Shown here: piece by piece, positions 52,714 through 60,138 of the stretch
Numbering within the stretch: position 1 is the first letter of the stretch
Layout: every line of letters begins with the position of its first letter
Origin: UBA1127 sp034422455
GTDB lineage: Bacteria > Chloroflexota > Dehalococcoidia > Lucifugimonadales > UBA1127
Assembly (NCBI GenBank): GCA_034422455.1
Contig: DAOUJQ010000001.1
Coordinates: 260,201 to 324,200, forward strand
Direction of reading: 5' to 3'
DNA: 64,000 bases
The notes under the pieces: generated by a model
The model's database searches: none
What the model was told of the DNA's origin: nothing
The model's input: only the letters and a program-made list of their open reading frames with translations
Program-made: the position numbers and the translations under genes

Positions 52714-53544
52714 TTAGCCGGTGCGCGGGTCGTGTCCGTTGGCACGGTCGCCCGCCGGGCCGATGACGCTGATCGCGAGGGCGCCTGTCACGGGGTCCCG
52801 ATAGACGGAAGACTCCACGCCGAACGCTTTCCTCACAGTCTCTTGCTCCAGCACCTGCTCCGGCGTTCCCTCGGCCAGCACGCGCCCGCCGCTTAGGAGG
52901 ACCATTCGGTCGCAGTAGCGCGCGGCGAGGTTCAGGTCGTGGATGGCGGCAATCGCCGTCAGCCCGTCGTCAACGAGTCTGCGGACCAGCTCGAACACCT
53001 TGAGCTGGTGCAGGACATCGAGGTTCGAGGTGGGTTCGTCGAGCAGCAGGACGCGCGGCTGCTGCGCGAGCGCCCGCGACACGAACACTCGCTGCCTCTC
53101 GCCGCCGGACATCGTGTCCAGCGTTCGGTCCGCGTACTGCTCCGTTTCTGTGAGCCGCATGGCTTTTCGCGCAATCTGGTCGTCTTCCTGCCCCTCCACC
53201 TGGAAGCGGCCCAGGTGGGGATATCTGCCCATGAGCACCAGCTCTATGCTGGTGAACCCGTGTGTGTACGGCGCGATCTGCGGCACCAGCGACAGCCCGG
53301 CTGCCACCTCCTTTGGCGACATCGTTCGCAGGTCCACCCCGCTCAGCGCGACCGTCCCCGATTGGTGCCTGAGCAGCCCCGAAACGGTGTGGAGGAACGT
53401 CGACTTGCCGGAGCCGTTGGGCCCGATGAGGCCCACGAGTTCTCCCCGGCCCGCGTGCAGCCCAACTGAGTTGAGCAGCGTCGCCGCCTCGACTGCGAAT
53501 GTCACGTTTCGCGCGTCAACCGCCGGTTCCTGGCCATCTGCCAT
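52714..53544 (-). CDS. btuD: Cobalamin/iron-siderophore-type ABC ATPase (BtuD-like)
   Basis: A 276-residue ATPase of the FecE/BtuD group. GPNGSGKSTFLHTVSGLL, then the group mark ELVLMGRYPHLGRF, TMSGGERQRVFVSRALAQQ and LLLDEPTSNLDVLHQL. Placement downstream of a cobalamin riboswitch and next to the permease and receptor indicates corrinoid uptake. Four bases separate it from btuF. Confidence 0.9.
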   Translation of the reverse strand: MADGQEPAVDARNVTFAVEAATLLNSVGLHAGRGELVGLIGPNGSGKSTFLHTVSGLLRHQSGTVALSGVDLRTMSPKEVAAGLSLVPQIAPYTHGFTSIELVLMGRYPHLGRFQVEGQEDDQIARKAMRLTETEQYADRTLDTMSGGERQRVFVSRALAQQPRVLLLDEPTSNLDVLHQLKVFELVRRLVDDGLTAIAAIHDLNLAARYCDRMVLLSGGRVLAEGTPEQVLEQETVRKAFGVESSVYRDPVTGALAISVIGPAGDRANGHDPRTG

Positions 53545-53548
53545 GCGG

Positions 53549-54715
53549 CTATCCTCCCATGCTGAAGGACAGGTCCACCGGGTCGGAGAATGCAGCCGGC
53601 CAGAGCAGCCGGGCCAGCGACTCCGCGCCCAGGATGTTCCAGAACGAGAGTGTAGTGTAGTGCTTGCTCTCGACTACGTGAACGGCGCCGTTCTTGATGG
53701 CGGGCACTTCGGCCAGAGCTTCGTTGCCCAGCAGGCTTTGCATGAACTCTTCCGCGCCGAAGTCAACCGGCTGGGGGATGACGATGACGTCTGGCGCCAT
53801 GGAGATGACGCCCTCGAGGCTGGTTGTCTGGTTGCTCTCCACGCCCGCCTCTGCCGCAGCGTTGATGCCGCCTGCCGCCTCGATGACGCCACCCTCAGTT
53901 GACCCGGCTCCGGCGACCCATATCGAGTCCGAGTAGTTGGTCAGGACGAGCACCCGCGGCTTGGGGGACGCCGCGCCCGTTACCGCTACCAGCGCGTCGT
54001 ACCGCTCACGGATCTCGTTGGCGAACGTTACTGCGCGTTCCTCTTCCCCGTAGATGTAACCCATGAGCAGGATCGCCGCAATCCGCGACTCCGGGCTCTG
54101 GTGCAACTCGGTCTGGATGACCGGGATCCCGACCCGCGTCAGGGCCTCGATGCCGTCGGCGTTGAAGAAGGGGCTGGTCACAACGACGTCCGGCGCCTGG
54201 ACGATGATCGTCTCCGGGTCGCGCGAGATCTCCGGCTTGTCCTGCAGGAAATCTGCGACGTTGGAGTACGTGCCTATCTTGGACACGCCGCCCACGGCCA
54301 CCAGCCGTTCGTTCGGCACGATTGCCAGCGTCATCTCGTCGTGGCCGATGCTTGCCGTGATTATTCGATCCGGCTTGGCGGGAACGCTCACTACCCCGTT
54401 CAATCCCTCGACCTCGCGCGGCCACCTGAAGTTGGTCGGGTCGACGATGCCGGGTACGTCCAGGAATGCTTGCCTGACGGGGTCCGGAGTTGCCGTCGCG
54501 GTTGGCGCGGGCGTCGGTTCCGGCGCAGCGGCGGCTTCGGATGCGGCCGTTGGTTCGGGGGTCGGAGGAGCCGCCGGTACGGCTGTTGGATCGGCGGCAA
54601 CTGCAGGGACGGTCGTCGGCGCGCGTTCCGGCTCCGCCGTGGTCTCCGGCTCGCTTGAGCAGGCCGCCAACACCAAAGCGAGGGCCGCGAGGACTGTGAG
54701 GAAGCGACTGAGCAT
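53549..54715 (-). CDS. btuF: Cobalamin-type ABC substrate-binding lipoprotein (BtuF-like)
   Basis: A 388-residue type III binding protein. The lipoprotein signal ends ALVLAAC, followed by a Pro/Ala/Thr/Glu linker of about 70 residues. The receptor domain starts GVVSVPAKPDRIITASIGHDEMTLAI; helical backbone spans the two lobes; APDVVVTSP and APDVIVIPQPVDF mark each lobe. ATG 54715 is eight bases after GGAG, while ATG 54721 is too close. Confidence 0.9.
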   Translation of the reverse strand: MLSRFLTVLAALALVLAACSSEPETTAEPERAPTTVPAVAADPTAVPAAPPTPEPTAASEAAAAPEPTPAPTATATPDPVRQAFLDVPGIVDPTNFRWPREVEGLNGVVSVPAKPDRIITASIGHDEMTLAIVPNERLVAVGGVSKIGTYSNVADFLQDKPEISRDPETIIVQAPDVVVTSPFFNADGIEALTRVGIPVIQTELHQSPESRIAAILLMGYIYGEEERAVTFANEIRERYDALVAVTGAASPKPRVLVLTNYSDSIWVAGAGSTEGGVIEAAGGINAAAEAGVESNQTTSLEGVISMAPDVIVIPQPVDFGAEEFMQSLLGNEALAEVPAIKNGAVHVVESKHYTTLSFWNILGAESLARLLWPAAFSDPVDLSFSMGG

Positions 54716-54744
54716 ACACATAACTCCTTCTTGGGCGGTGTCGG

Positions 54745-55821
54745 CTAAAGCGAGTAGGTCTGACGCTTGTTCTTTATCAGCAGGAAGATGAAGAAGGGCG
54801 CTCCAACGAAGGCGGTGATGATGCCCACGCGCAGCTCCGCCGGCGCAACGAGGCTGCGTGCAACCGTGTCTGCCAGCAGCACAAAGACCGCTCCGCCCAG
54901 TGCGCTCGCTGGCAGCAGCACGCGATGGTCCGGCCCAAGGATGAGCCGCAGCACATGCGGTGTCACGAGCCCGACGAAGGCGATGGTCCCGCTGACTGCG
55001 ACCGCGGCCCCGGTGACCATGCTCGCGGCGGCAAGGAGAATCACCCGCGTTGGCCCCACGCGCACACCCATTGACCGGGCCTCGCTGTCGCCGAGCATGA
55101 GGAGGTTCAGGTCGCGCGCCATGAGCAGCGTAACGGCGAGGCCGCCCAGGACCAGCGGCGCGGACACACGGACGTGCTCCCAGGCCCGCGACTCGAGCCC
55201 TCCGGACAGCCAGAAGAGGATCTCCCGCAGCGCCCCGTTGTCGGGGTGGAGCACGATGATTGCGGAGACAATCGCTCCGAGGAAGGCGTTGACGGCGACC
55301 CCGGCCAGGAGCAATGTCGCCATGGAGAACCGTCCGCCCACGGCCGCGATGCCGTACACAAGGAACGCCGCGCACATCGCTCCCGCGAATGCCATTGCGG
55401 GGAGCGCGAGGAAGAAGAGGCCTGTCAGCCCCGTCGCGATTGCGATGACCGCGCCCAGTGCCCCGCCGGCTGAGACGCCGATGATCCCCGGGTCCGCCAT
55501 CGGGTTGCGGAACAGTCCCTGCATCGTCGTGCCCGCTACGCCGAGCGCCGCGCCCACCAGCGCCCCCACGACGATGCGCGGCATGCGGATCTGCTCGATG
55601 ACGAGCTGCTCGGTGCGCGTGAACTGCCCAACGTCAATCCCAATGGTGGACAGCAGGATGGCGAGGACGTGGTTCGCGGGGATGGGCACGGGGCCCACGT
55701 TGAGGGAAATGAGGGCGGTCGCAAGCGTCAGCAGGCCAAGGGCTGCGGCGCCCACGGCCAGACGAGCGGCAACGCTGCTCTGCCGATATGTGCGGAGCCC
55801 CGCCAGTCCCGCCACGCGCAA
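54745..55821 (-). CDS. btuC: Cobalamin-type ABC permease (BtuC-like)
   Basis: A 358-residue FecCD-family permease with about ten helices. RMPRIVVGALVGAALGVAGTTMQGLFRNPMADPGIIGVSAGGALGAV is the family hallmark, and VGLVTPHVLRLILGPDHRVLLP, then ADTVARSLVAPAELRVGIITAFVGAPFFIFLL close it. A start at TTG 55821 lies seven bases after GGAGGT, which is the 3' arm of a strong hairpin; GTG 55842 lies inside the loop of that hairpin and has no binding site. I prefer the first, since it would explain control by the riboswitch. Confidence 0.88.
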   Translation of the reverse strand: MRVAGLAGLRTYRQSSVAARLAVGAAALGLLTLATALISLNVGPVPIPANHVLAILLSTIGIDVGQFTRTEQLVIEQIRMPRIVVGALVGAALGVAGTTMQGLFRNPMADPGIIGVSAGGALGAVIAIATGLTGLFFLALPAMAFAGAMCAAFLVYGIAAVGGRFSMATLLLAGVAVNAFLGAIVSAIIVLHPDNGALREILFWLSGGLESRAWEHVRVSAPLVLGGLAVTLLMARDLNLLMLGDSEARSMGVRVGPTRVILLAAASMVTGAAVAVSGTIAFVGLVTPHVLRLILGPDHRVLLPASALGGAVFVLLADTVARSLVAPAELRVGIITAFVGAPFFIFLLIKNKRQTYSL

Positions 55822-55827
55822 CAAAAT

Positions 55828-55856
55828 GACCTCCGGCGTCACTCCCGCCGGAGGTC
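55828..55856 (-). promoter_or_regulatory. Expression-platform hairpin of the cobalamin riboswitch
   Basis: Perfect 11-bp stem GACCTCCGGCG/CGCCGGAGGTC with a 7-base loop. The 3' arm contains GGAGGT, the likely ribosome binding site of btuC, and ATTTTGTT follows, so the hairpin could act by hiding the site, by termination, or both. Confidence 0.7.
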
Positions 55857-55930
55857 TTGGCGCCGCCGCTGTCTGGGCTCACTTGCGGCGGCACAGGGAC
55901 CCTCTCTGGAGCGGAGAGTGGTCACCTTCC

Positions 55931-56082
55931 GTTCAGGCAGGTCTCCTGGCTCGCGGGCTTGTCCTTGCGCCTGACCCTTCCCGCCGTTGGGCAGTGGGCT
56001 TCGGCCGTCATTCCCGCTTACAGTGGCGCTACCGCGGCGGACTTTCACCGCCTTCCCTATTCTCCCGGGTGGGCACCTGAAC
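55931..56082 (-). promoter_or_regulatory. Cobalamin riboswitch aptamer
   Basis: Reverse strand. The outer stem GTTCAGG/CCTGAAC closes the element (56076-56082 and 55931-55937). Inside are GGCGGTGAAAGTCCGCC, the core GCCACTG at 56021-56027 and the classic B12 box AGCCAGGAGACCTGCC at 55936-55951. It precedes the corrinoid ABC genes. Confidence 0.95.
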
Positions 56083-56301
56083 GGGCAGTGCTCTGAAGTT
56101 GTCTGCGCAAGTATATGGCCTCGCCACATGCCAGTCAACGACGCTTTTGCCCTTTGCGAGCGAACACTTGGCGGTTTCTTGCTGATAACCTGACAACCGT
56201 CCATTCGTGTAAAGTGATGGGTAGGGTAGAATGGTGCGGGTTGGCGCATGCCCGACCCCGGTAATGGCCGCGCACTATTATTGGAACGGTGGAGGGGTTA
56301 G

Positions 56302-56793
56302 ATGACGGAACGCCTTTCGGTTGGTCTGGCTGGACTGGCAACGATCGTCGCTTTCGCGGCGCTGGTTGTCGCCATCATCGCCGTCACGCAGGAGGCGCCG
56401 TCCCTGCCGCCGCCAACGAAAGATGAGCCCGGCGCATTCACCAAGGCCGTCGTGGATGACGCCATCGAGCGCTATAACAGCGAGGGCATGGAAGCCTCGG
56501 TGGCCTATCACAATGACCCGGCGAACGTCGATGACGAATGGTACGTCTTCATCATCAATGAGGATGGATACACGATTTCACACCCCAACCCGCGCTTCAT
56601 AGGCCGGGATCCCGCGGAACGGGTTGACTCCACCGGCTACTTCTATGGCGAGCCGCTCCTCGGCACTACGGAAGCCGGCCGCTGGGTCGACTACACGCTG
56701 TGGAACCCGGAAACCGGCGAAGAGTCCAAGAAGCACACGTGGGCAAAGCGGCACGATGGGCTGATCTTCGGGTCCGGCTGGTACGAGCGCTAG
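56302..56793 (+). CDS. Membrane-anchored single sCache protein
   Basis: A 163-residue protein: one N-terminal membrane helix (about 7-30), a short linker and one Cache domain. FTKAVVDDAIERYNSEGMEASVAYHN, then DDEWYVFIINEDGYTISHPNPRFIG and RWVDYTLWNPETGEESKKHTWAKRHDGLIFGSGWY follow the sCache_2 plan, close to the repeats of the four-Cache lipoprotein at 21.1 kb. It has no output domain and no neighbour that supplies one. A receptor-like binding protein or a partner of a separate sensor would fit. A weak GGAGGGG lies 7 bases before the ATG. Confidence 0.8.
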   Translation: MTERLSVGLAGLATIVAFAALVVAIIAVTQEAPSLPPPTKDEPGAFTKAVVDDAIERYNSEGMEASVAYHNDPANVDDEWYVFIINEDGYTISHPNPRFIGRDPAERVDSTGYFYGEPLLGTTEAGRWVDYTLWNPETGEESKKHTWAKRHDGLIFGSGWYER

Positions 56794-56805
56794 GGGCGCA
56801 CACGT

Positions 56806-57582
56806 CTAGCGGCGCGGCTCCCACCGGAAGAATCGCACGGTCACCAGCAGTCCGGCGACCAGCCACGCCGCCATGACGGCGAGGTGTGCCCACTCGAATC
56901 CGTTCCCGGTCTCAAACGGGTCAAAGGACGTGTGCAGCGCCAATGCCATGTGCCGTACCGGGAACACGTCCGCGAATGTCGTTAGCCATGCCGGCGCGTC
57001 GTCCAGCGGGATGAAGACATCGGAGATGAAGAGCAGCGGCAGGATCGACGCGTTCACGATGGCCGGTGACGCGTCCGCGTTGGGGATGGCCACCGTGATC
57101 GCCAGCCCCAGTGTGCAGAACGTCGCAGCCGCCATCGCAAGCGTGAGCAGGAATGCTGCCAGCGTGTTCGTCGGCAGGTCCACGTCGTAGAGCAGCTTGC
57201 CCGCCCCAGCCACGATGACCACCAGCAGCCCCGTCAGCAGCACGGAGTGCATGATCTTGCCTGACAGGTAGGACCAGCTCGGCAGGGGCGTGCCCCGGAC
57301 GCGCTTCAGCAGCCCGCCGTCACGCGCAAACGTGATCCCCATCGCTACGTTGGAGTACGTGGCCCCGACCACGGCGAACACCATGATGCCCGGCACGTAG
57401 AAGGTGGAGAGGTTGAACGTGCGGCCCAAGTCGTCCGTGACCTCCTGGCTGCCGAAGATGAGGTTGAATATCACCAGGAACATGAGCGGGAAGACGAAGG
57501 TGAAGAAGGCGGCCGCGGGGTTGCGCCAGAACGCCCGGTTTTCGTACCGCACCTGCCGGAGGGCGAGCTTGAGCGAGTTCAT
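56806..57582 (-). CDS. ABC-2 type transporter permease
   Basis: A 258-residue exporter permease with six helices. RQVRYENRAFWRNPAAAFFTFVFPLMFLVIFNLIFG is the usual start; the SYLSGKIMHSVLLTGLLVV region and FISDVFIPLDDAPAWLTTFADVFPVRHM near the end match the drug or polyketide exporter group. ATG 57582 has GGGGAG five bases upstream and stands 2 bp after the ATPase gene. Confidence 0.9.
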   Translation of the reverse strand: MNSLKLALRQVRYENRAFWRNPAAAFFTFVFPLMFLVIFNLIFGSQEVTDDLGRTFNLSTFYVPGIMVFAVVGATYSNVAMGITFARDGGLLKRVRGTPLPSWSYLSGKIMHSVLLTGLLVVIVAGAGKLLYDVDLPTNTLAAFLLTLAMAAATFCTLGLAITVAIPNADASPAIVNASILPLLFISDVFIPLDDAPAWLTTFADVFPVRHMALALHTSFDPFETGNGFEWAHLAVMAAWLVAGLLVTVRFFRWEPRR

Positions 57583-57584
57583 GG

Positions 57585-58520
57585 CTACTCCCCGCTCCCT
57601 TCGGACTCTTCCACCAGCTCGATGAAGAGGTCCTCGAGCGTCGGGCGGGAAATCGTCAGGTCCGCGAGCTCCACGCCGTGCTCCACCGCCCACGTCGTGA
57701 GCGCGTGCAGCGTCTGCGTCGGTGAGTCCGTCGAGAGTGTGTAGGCCGACCCTTCAGACACCTCCGCTTGCAGGCTGGCTGGCGGCGTTGGAGCGCCTTC
57801 CGGCAGGGTAAACCGCACAGTTGTCGCCCTGTCGCGCAGGGCCAGCTCTCCCGGCGCGCCTTCCGCCACTATGCGTCCCTGCACCAGGATTGCGACGCGG
57901 TCCGCCAGGTATTCCGCCTCCTCCATGTAGTGCGTCGTCAGCAGCACTGTCTTGCCGAGCGACTTCAGCCCCTTCACCATTTCCCACGCCCCGCGGCGGG
58001 CGGACGGATCGAAGCCCGTAGTCGGTTCGTCCAAAAAGAGGAGTTCCGGGTCGCCCGCCAGCCCCACCGCAACATCCAGCCGGCGCTGCTGTCCGCCGGA
58101 CAGCTTGCTCACCTTCACTCGCCGCTGCTCCCGCAACCCGACTAGGTCGAGGATCTGCTCCAGCGGCAGCGGGTGGGGGTAGTAGCCGCGGAACAGTTCG
58201 ATGGTCTCTTCTACGGACAGGTACTGCTCCACGCCCGTCGACTGCAGCACGATGCCGACCCGCTGCTTGTAAGCGATGTCGTTGGCGTTGGGGTCATGCC
58301 CCAGGACGGAGACCTGTCCGGCTGACCTGCCGCGATGTCCCTCGAGGATCTCTACGGTTGTCGTTTTGCCCGCGCCGTTGGGCCCGAGCAGCGCGAAGAC
58401 CTCGCCCCTGGCCACCTGCAGGTCGATGCCTCTCACCGCCTCGACGTCTCCGTACGACTTGCGCAGACCTTGGACGTCGATGGCCAACTGGGACTCGTGC
58501 CGGTCATAGGCAGTCGTCAA
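57585..58520 (-). CDS. ABC-2 exporter ATPase
   Basis: A 311-residue ATPase of the DrrA/CcmA group. LLGPNGAGKTTTVEILEGHR, KLSGGQQRRLDVAVGLAG, LLFLDEPTTGFDPSARR and TTHYMEEAEYLADR, with a C-terminal alpha-beta extension after residue 235. TTG 58520 has AAAGGAG eight bases before it, which is the only good site; ATG 58607 would add 29 unsupported residues. Confidence 0.9.
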   Translation of the reverse strand: MTTAYDRHESQLAIDVQGLRKSYGDVEAVRGIDLQVARGEVFALLGPNGAGKTTTVEILEGHRGRSAGQVSVLGHDPNANDIAYKQRVGIVLQSTGVEQYLSVEETIELFRGYYPHPLPLEQILDLVGLREQRRVKVSKLSGGQQRRLDVAVGLAGDPELLFLDEPTTGFDPSARRGAWEMVKGLKSLGKTVLLTTHYMEEAEYLADRVAILVQGRIVAEGAPGELALRDRATTVRFTLPEGAPTPPASLQAEVSEGSAYTLSTDSPTQTLHALTTWAVEHGVELADLTISRPTLEDLFIELVEESEGSGE

Positions 58521-58742
58521 TTGGCGTGCTCCTTTAGGGGAATGGATGAAACCAATGGGTGTGTGAACGAGGGAGTGCCCGTTCAAGTGTACATGCGGAC
58601 TCGACAACCGCCAATCATGAAACTGGCAACTCCCGCCAAATACCGTTGAGAATAGCCAAATAACCCGTCGATATTGGTTGACAGCGGGCGTAAAATGCGC
58701 AGGTCACTGAAAGGCGGGCCTTGACATACGTGGAGGTATGCT

Positions 58743-58886
58743 ATGGCCTTCGGTGAGATCACGGAGTTCATTGTGAGCTCCGCAGGGCTGGCGCTGGCGG
58801 CCTTGGCCGTTGTGATTACCCTCGCCGTGTTCGCCGCGATTGCGCGCCTGGGAAACTCAGTGCGGCCCACGACCGACGAAGAATAG
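58743..58886 (+). CDS. Small single-helix membrane protein, 47 residues
   Basis: An open frame with GGAGGT at 58732-58737, five bases before the ATG. It encodes a short polar N-terminus AFGEITEFIVSSAG, one helix LALAALAVVITLAVFAAIA, and a polar acidic end RLGNSVRPTTDEE. It is divergent from the ABC-2 exporter. No family recognised. Good start signal and clear topology make it a likely real gene. Confidence 0.5.
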   Translation: MAFGEITEFIVSSAGLALAALAVVITLAVFAAIARLGNSVRPTTDEE

Positions 58887-58996
58887 GCTACTCCTTAACC
58901 TCAAGCCACTTTTCGGCACGCAACTAGGCGTGCCCTGCTCTCGTGTACCTTCCCCTGTCCCAGGCCCCGACTACGCCTCGCATTGTCCCCGGCTTG

Positions 58997-59560
58997 TTAT
59001 CCCAGCGGCGTGATCGTCACGTAGTAGGCGATAGTCTGGAGGGCATCCCAGTCCTCCTGCGAGAACGAGAAGTTCTTGCCCGTTTGCAGCGTCCAACCCT
59101 GGAACGGGTGCGTCCGGTTCTGCAGCGTCATGTCCCGCACGCGCTTGACCAGATCGTCGACGGTGGCGTCCTCCGACAGCATGTCGATGAGGCCCGTCCC
59201 GCGGTCCTTGCCGCGCCAGGACACGTCGAGGACCTCGCCGAAGATGGGGAACGACTTTTTCCGGAGCGTGGTCAGCTTGATCGTGCCCCCTTTAGGCATC
59301 TTGCGCGCGTCAGGTATGCCGAAGATGAACCACCACTGCGGCGGGCTCCTGTCGCTGCCGTCCTGCTTTACGACGTTGACCCACGAGATTGGCCCGTCCG
59401 CGATGTCGATGACCCCCAGCGAACGTGTGAACAGCCGTTTGCCGTAGGCCTCCTCATCCCGCCCGCGCTCCGCCATCTCCGCGCCCACGCCGATGGCCTG
59501 CAATGCCTCCTCCAACGTGTCGCGGGTCTTGTCTCGAAACCGCTCTTGCCAGCTGCTCAT
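58997..59560 (-). CDS. Hypothetical protein
   Basis: A 187-residue soluble protein that I do not recognise. It begins with a helix of charged residues (SSWQERFRDKTRDTLEEALQ), has a central beta-rich part GVIDIADGPISWVNVV, PQWWFIFGIPDARKMPKGGTIKLTTLR and ends GKNFSFSQEDWDALQTIAYYVTITPLG. No signal, cysteine pair or nucleotide motif. Codon use is like the neighbours. It stands alone, divergent from the VOC gene. Confidence 0.65.
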   Translation of the reverse strand: MSSWQERFRDKTRDTLEEALQAIGVGAEMAERGRDEEAYGKRLFTRSLGVIDIADGPISWVNVVKQDGSDRSPPQWWFIFGIPDARKMPKGGTIKLTTLRKKSFPIFGEVLDVSWRGKDRGTGLIDMLSEDATVDDLVKRVRDMTLQNRTHPFQGWTLQTGKNFSFSQEDWDALQTIAYYVTITPLG

Positions 59561-59613
59561 GGCTCAATCGTACACCGCCGTGGTGCTGAGATACACCTAC
59601 TTGGGACAGTGTA

Positions 59614-59642
59614 TTGACTGCCAAGAACACATGTCCTAATAT
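59614..59642 (+). promoter_or_regulatory. Promoter with overlapping dyad before the VOC gene
   Basis: TTGACT at 59614, 17 bases, TAATAT at 59637. TGTCCT (59632) and AGGACA (59646) form a dyad around the -10 element, a usual place for a repressor. Confidence 0.65.
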
Positions 59643-59671
59643 CACAGGACACTGACGACGGAGGGCCAGGC

Positions 59672-60085
59672 ATGGAACCTCGGATAAGCATCATCACGCT
59701 GGGAGTCACTGACCTTGACCGTTCTACGCGGTTCTATCGCGACGGACTGGGGTTTCCCGTGCATGAGGCGGGCGGGCCGTCAATTACGTTCTTTGCCCTG
59801 AGCAACATGATGCTATCGCTCTACCCAAGGTGGGCCTTCGCTGATGAAGTCGGTGAGGCGGTCCAGGTCTCCGGGGCACACGCATTCACCATCGCCCACA
59901 ACGTGGCCACTCGCGCCGAGGTGGACGCGGTGCTCGCTGAGGCGGAAATGGCCGGGGCCCGCATCATCAAGCCCGCCGCCGAGACGTTCTGGGGAGGCTA
60001 CTCTGGCTACTTTGCCGACCCCGACGGCTTCCAGTGGGAAATCGCGACGGGGTCCGGCCTGCCGGTGGACCCCAGTTCAAGCTGA
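59672..60085 (+). CDS. VOC family protein, glyoxalase/bleomycin-resistance-like
   Basis: A 137-residue VOC protein of two beta-alpha-beta-beta-beta modules. RISIITLGVTDLDRSTRFYRDGLGFPVHEAGG and IIKPAAETFWGGYSGYFADPDGFQWEIA are canonical; the Glu of WEIA and a His near HAFTIAH might bind metal. Substrate unknown. GGAGGG is nine bases before the ATG. Confidence 0.88.
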   Translation: MEPRISIITLGVTDLDRSTRFYRDGLGFPVHEAGGPSITFFALSNMMLSLYPRWAFADEVGEAVQVSGAHAFTIAHNVATRAEVDAVLAEAEMAGARIIKPAAETFWGGYSGYFADPDGFQWEIATGSGLPVDPSSS

Positions 60086-60138
60086 CAAAGGCCGGCATCC
60101 TCTCAGTTCACTTGGCAGGAGGATCGTAGCGCTCGCTC

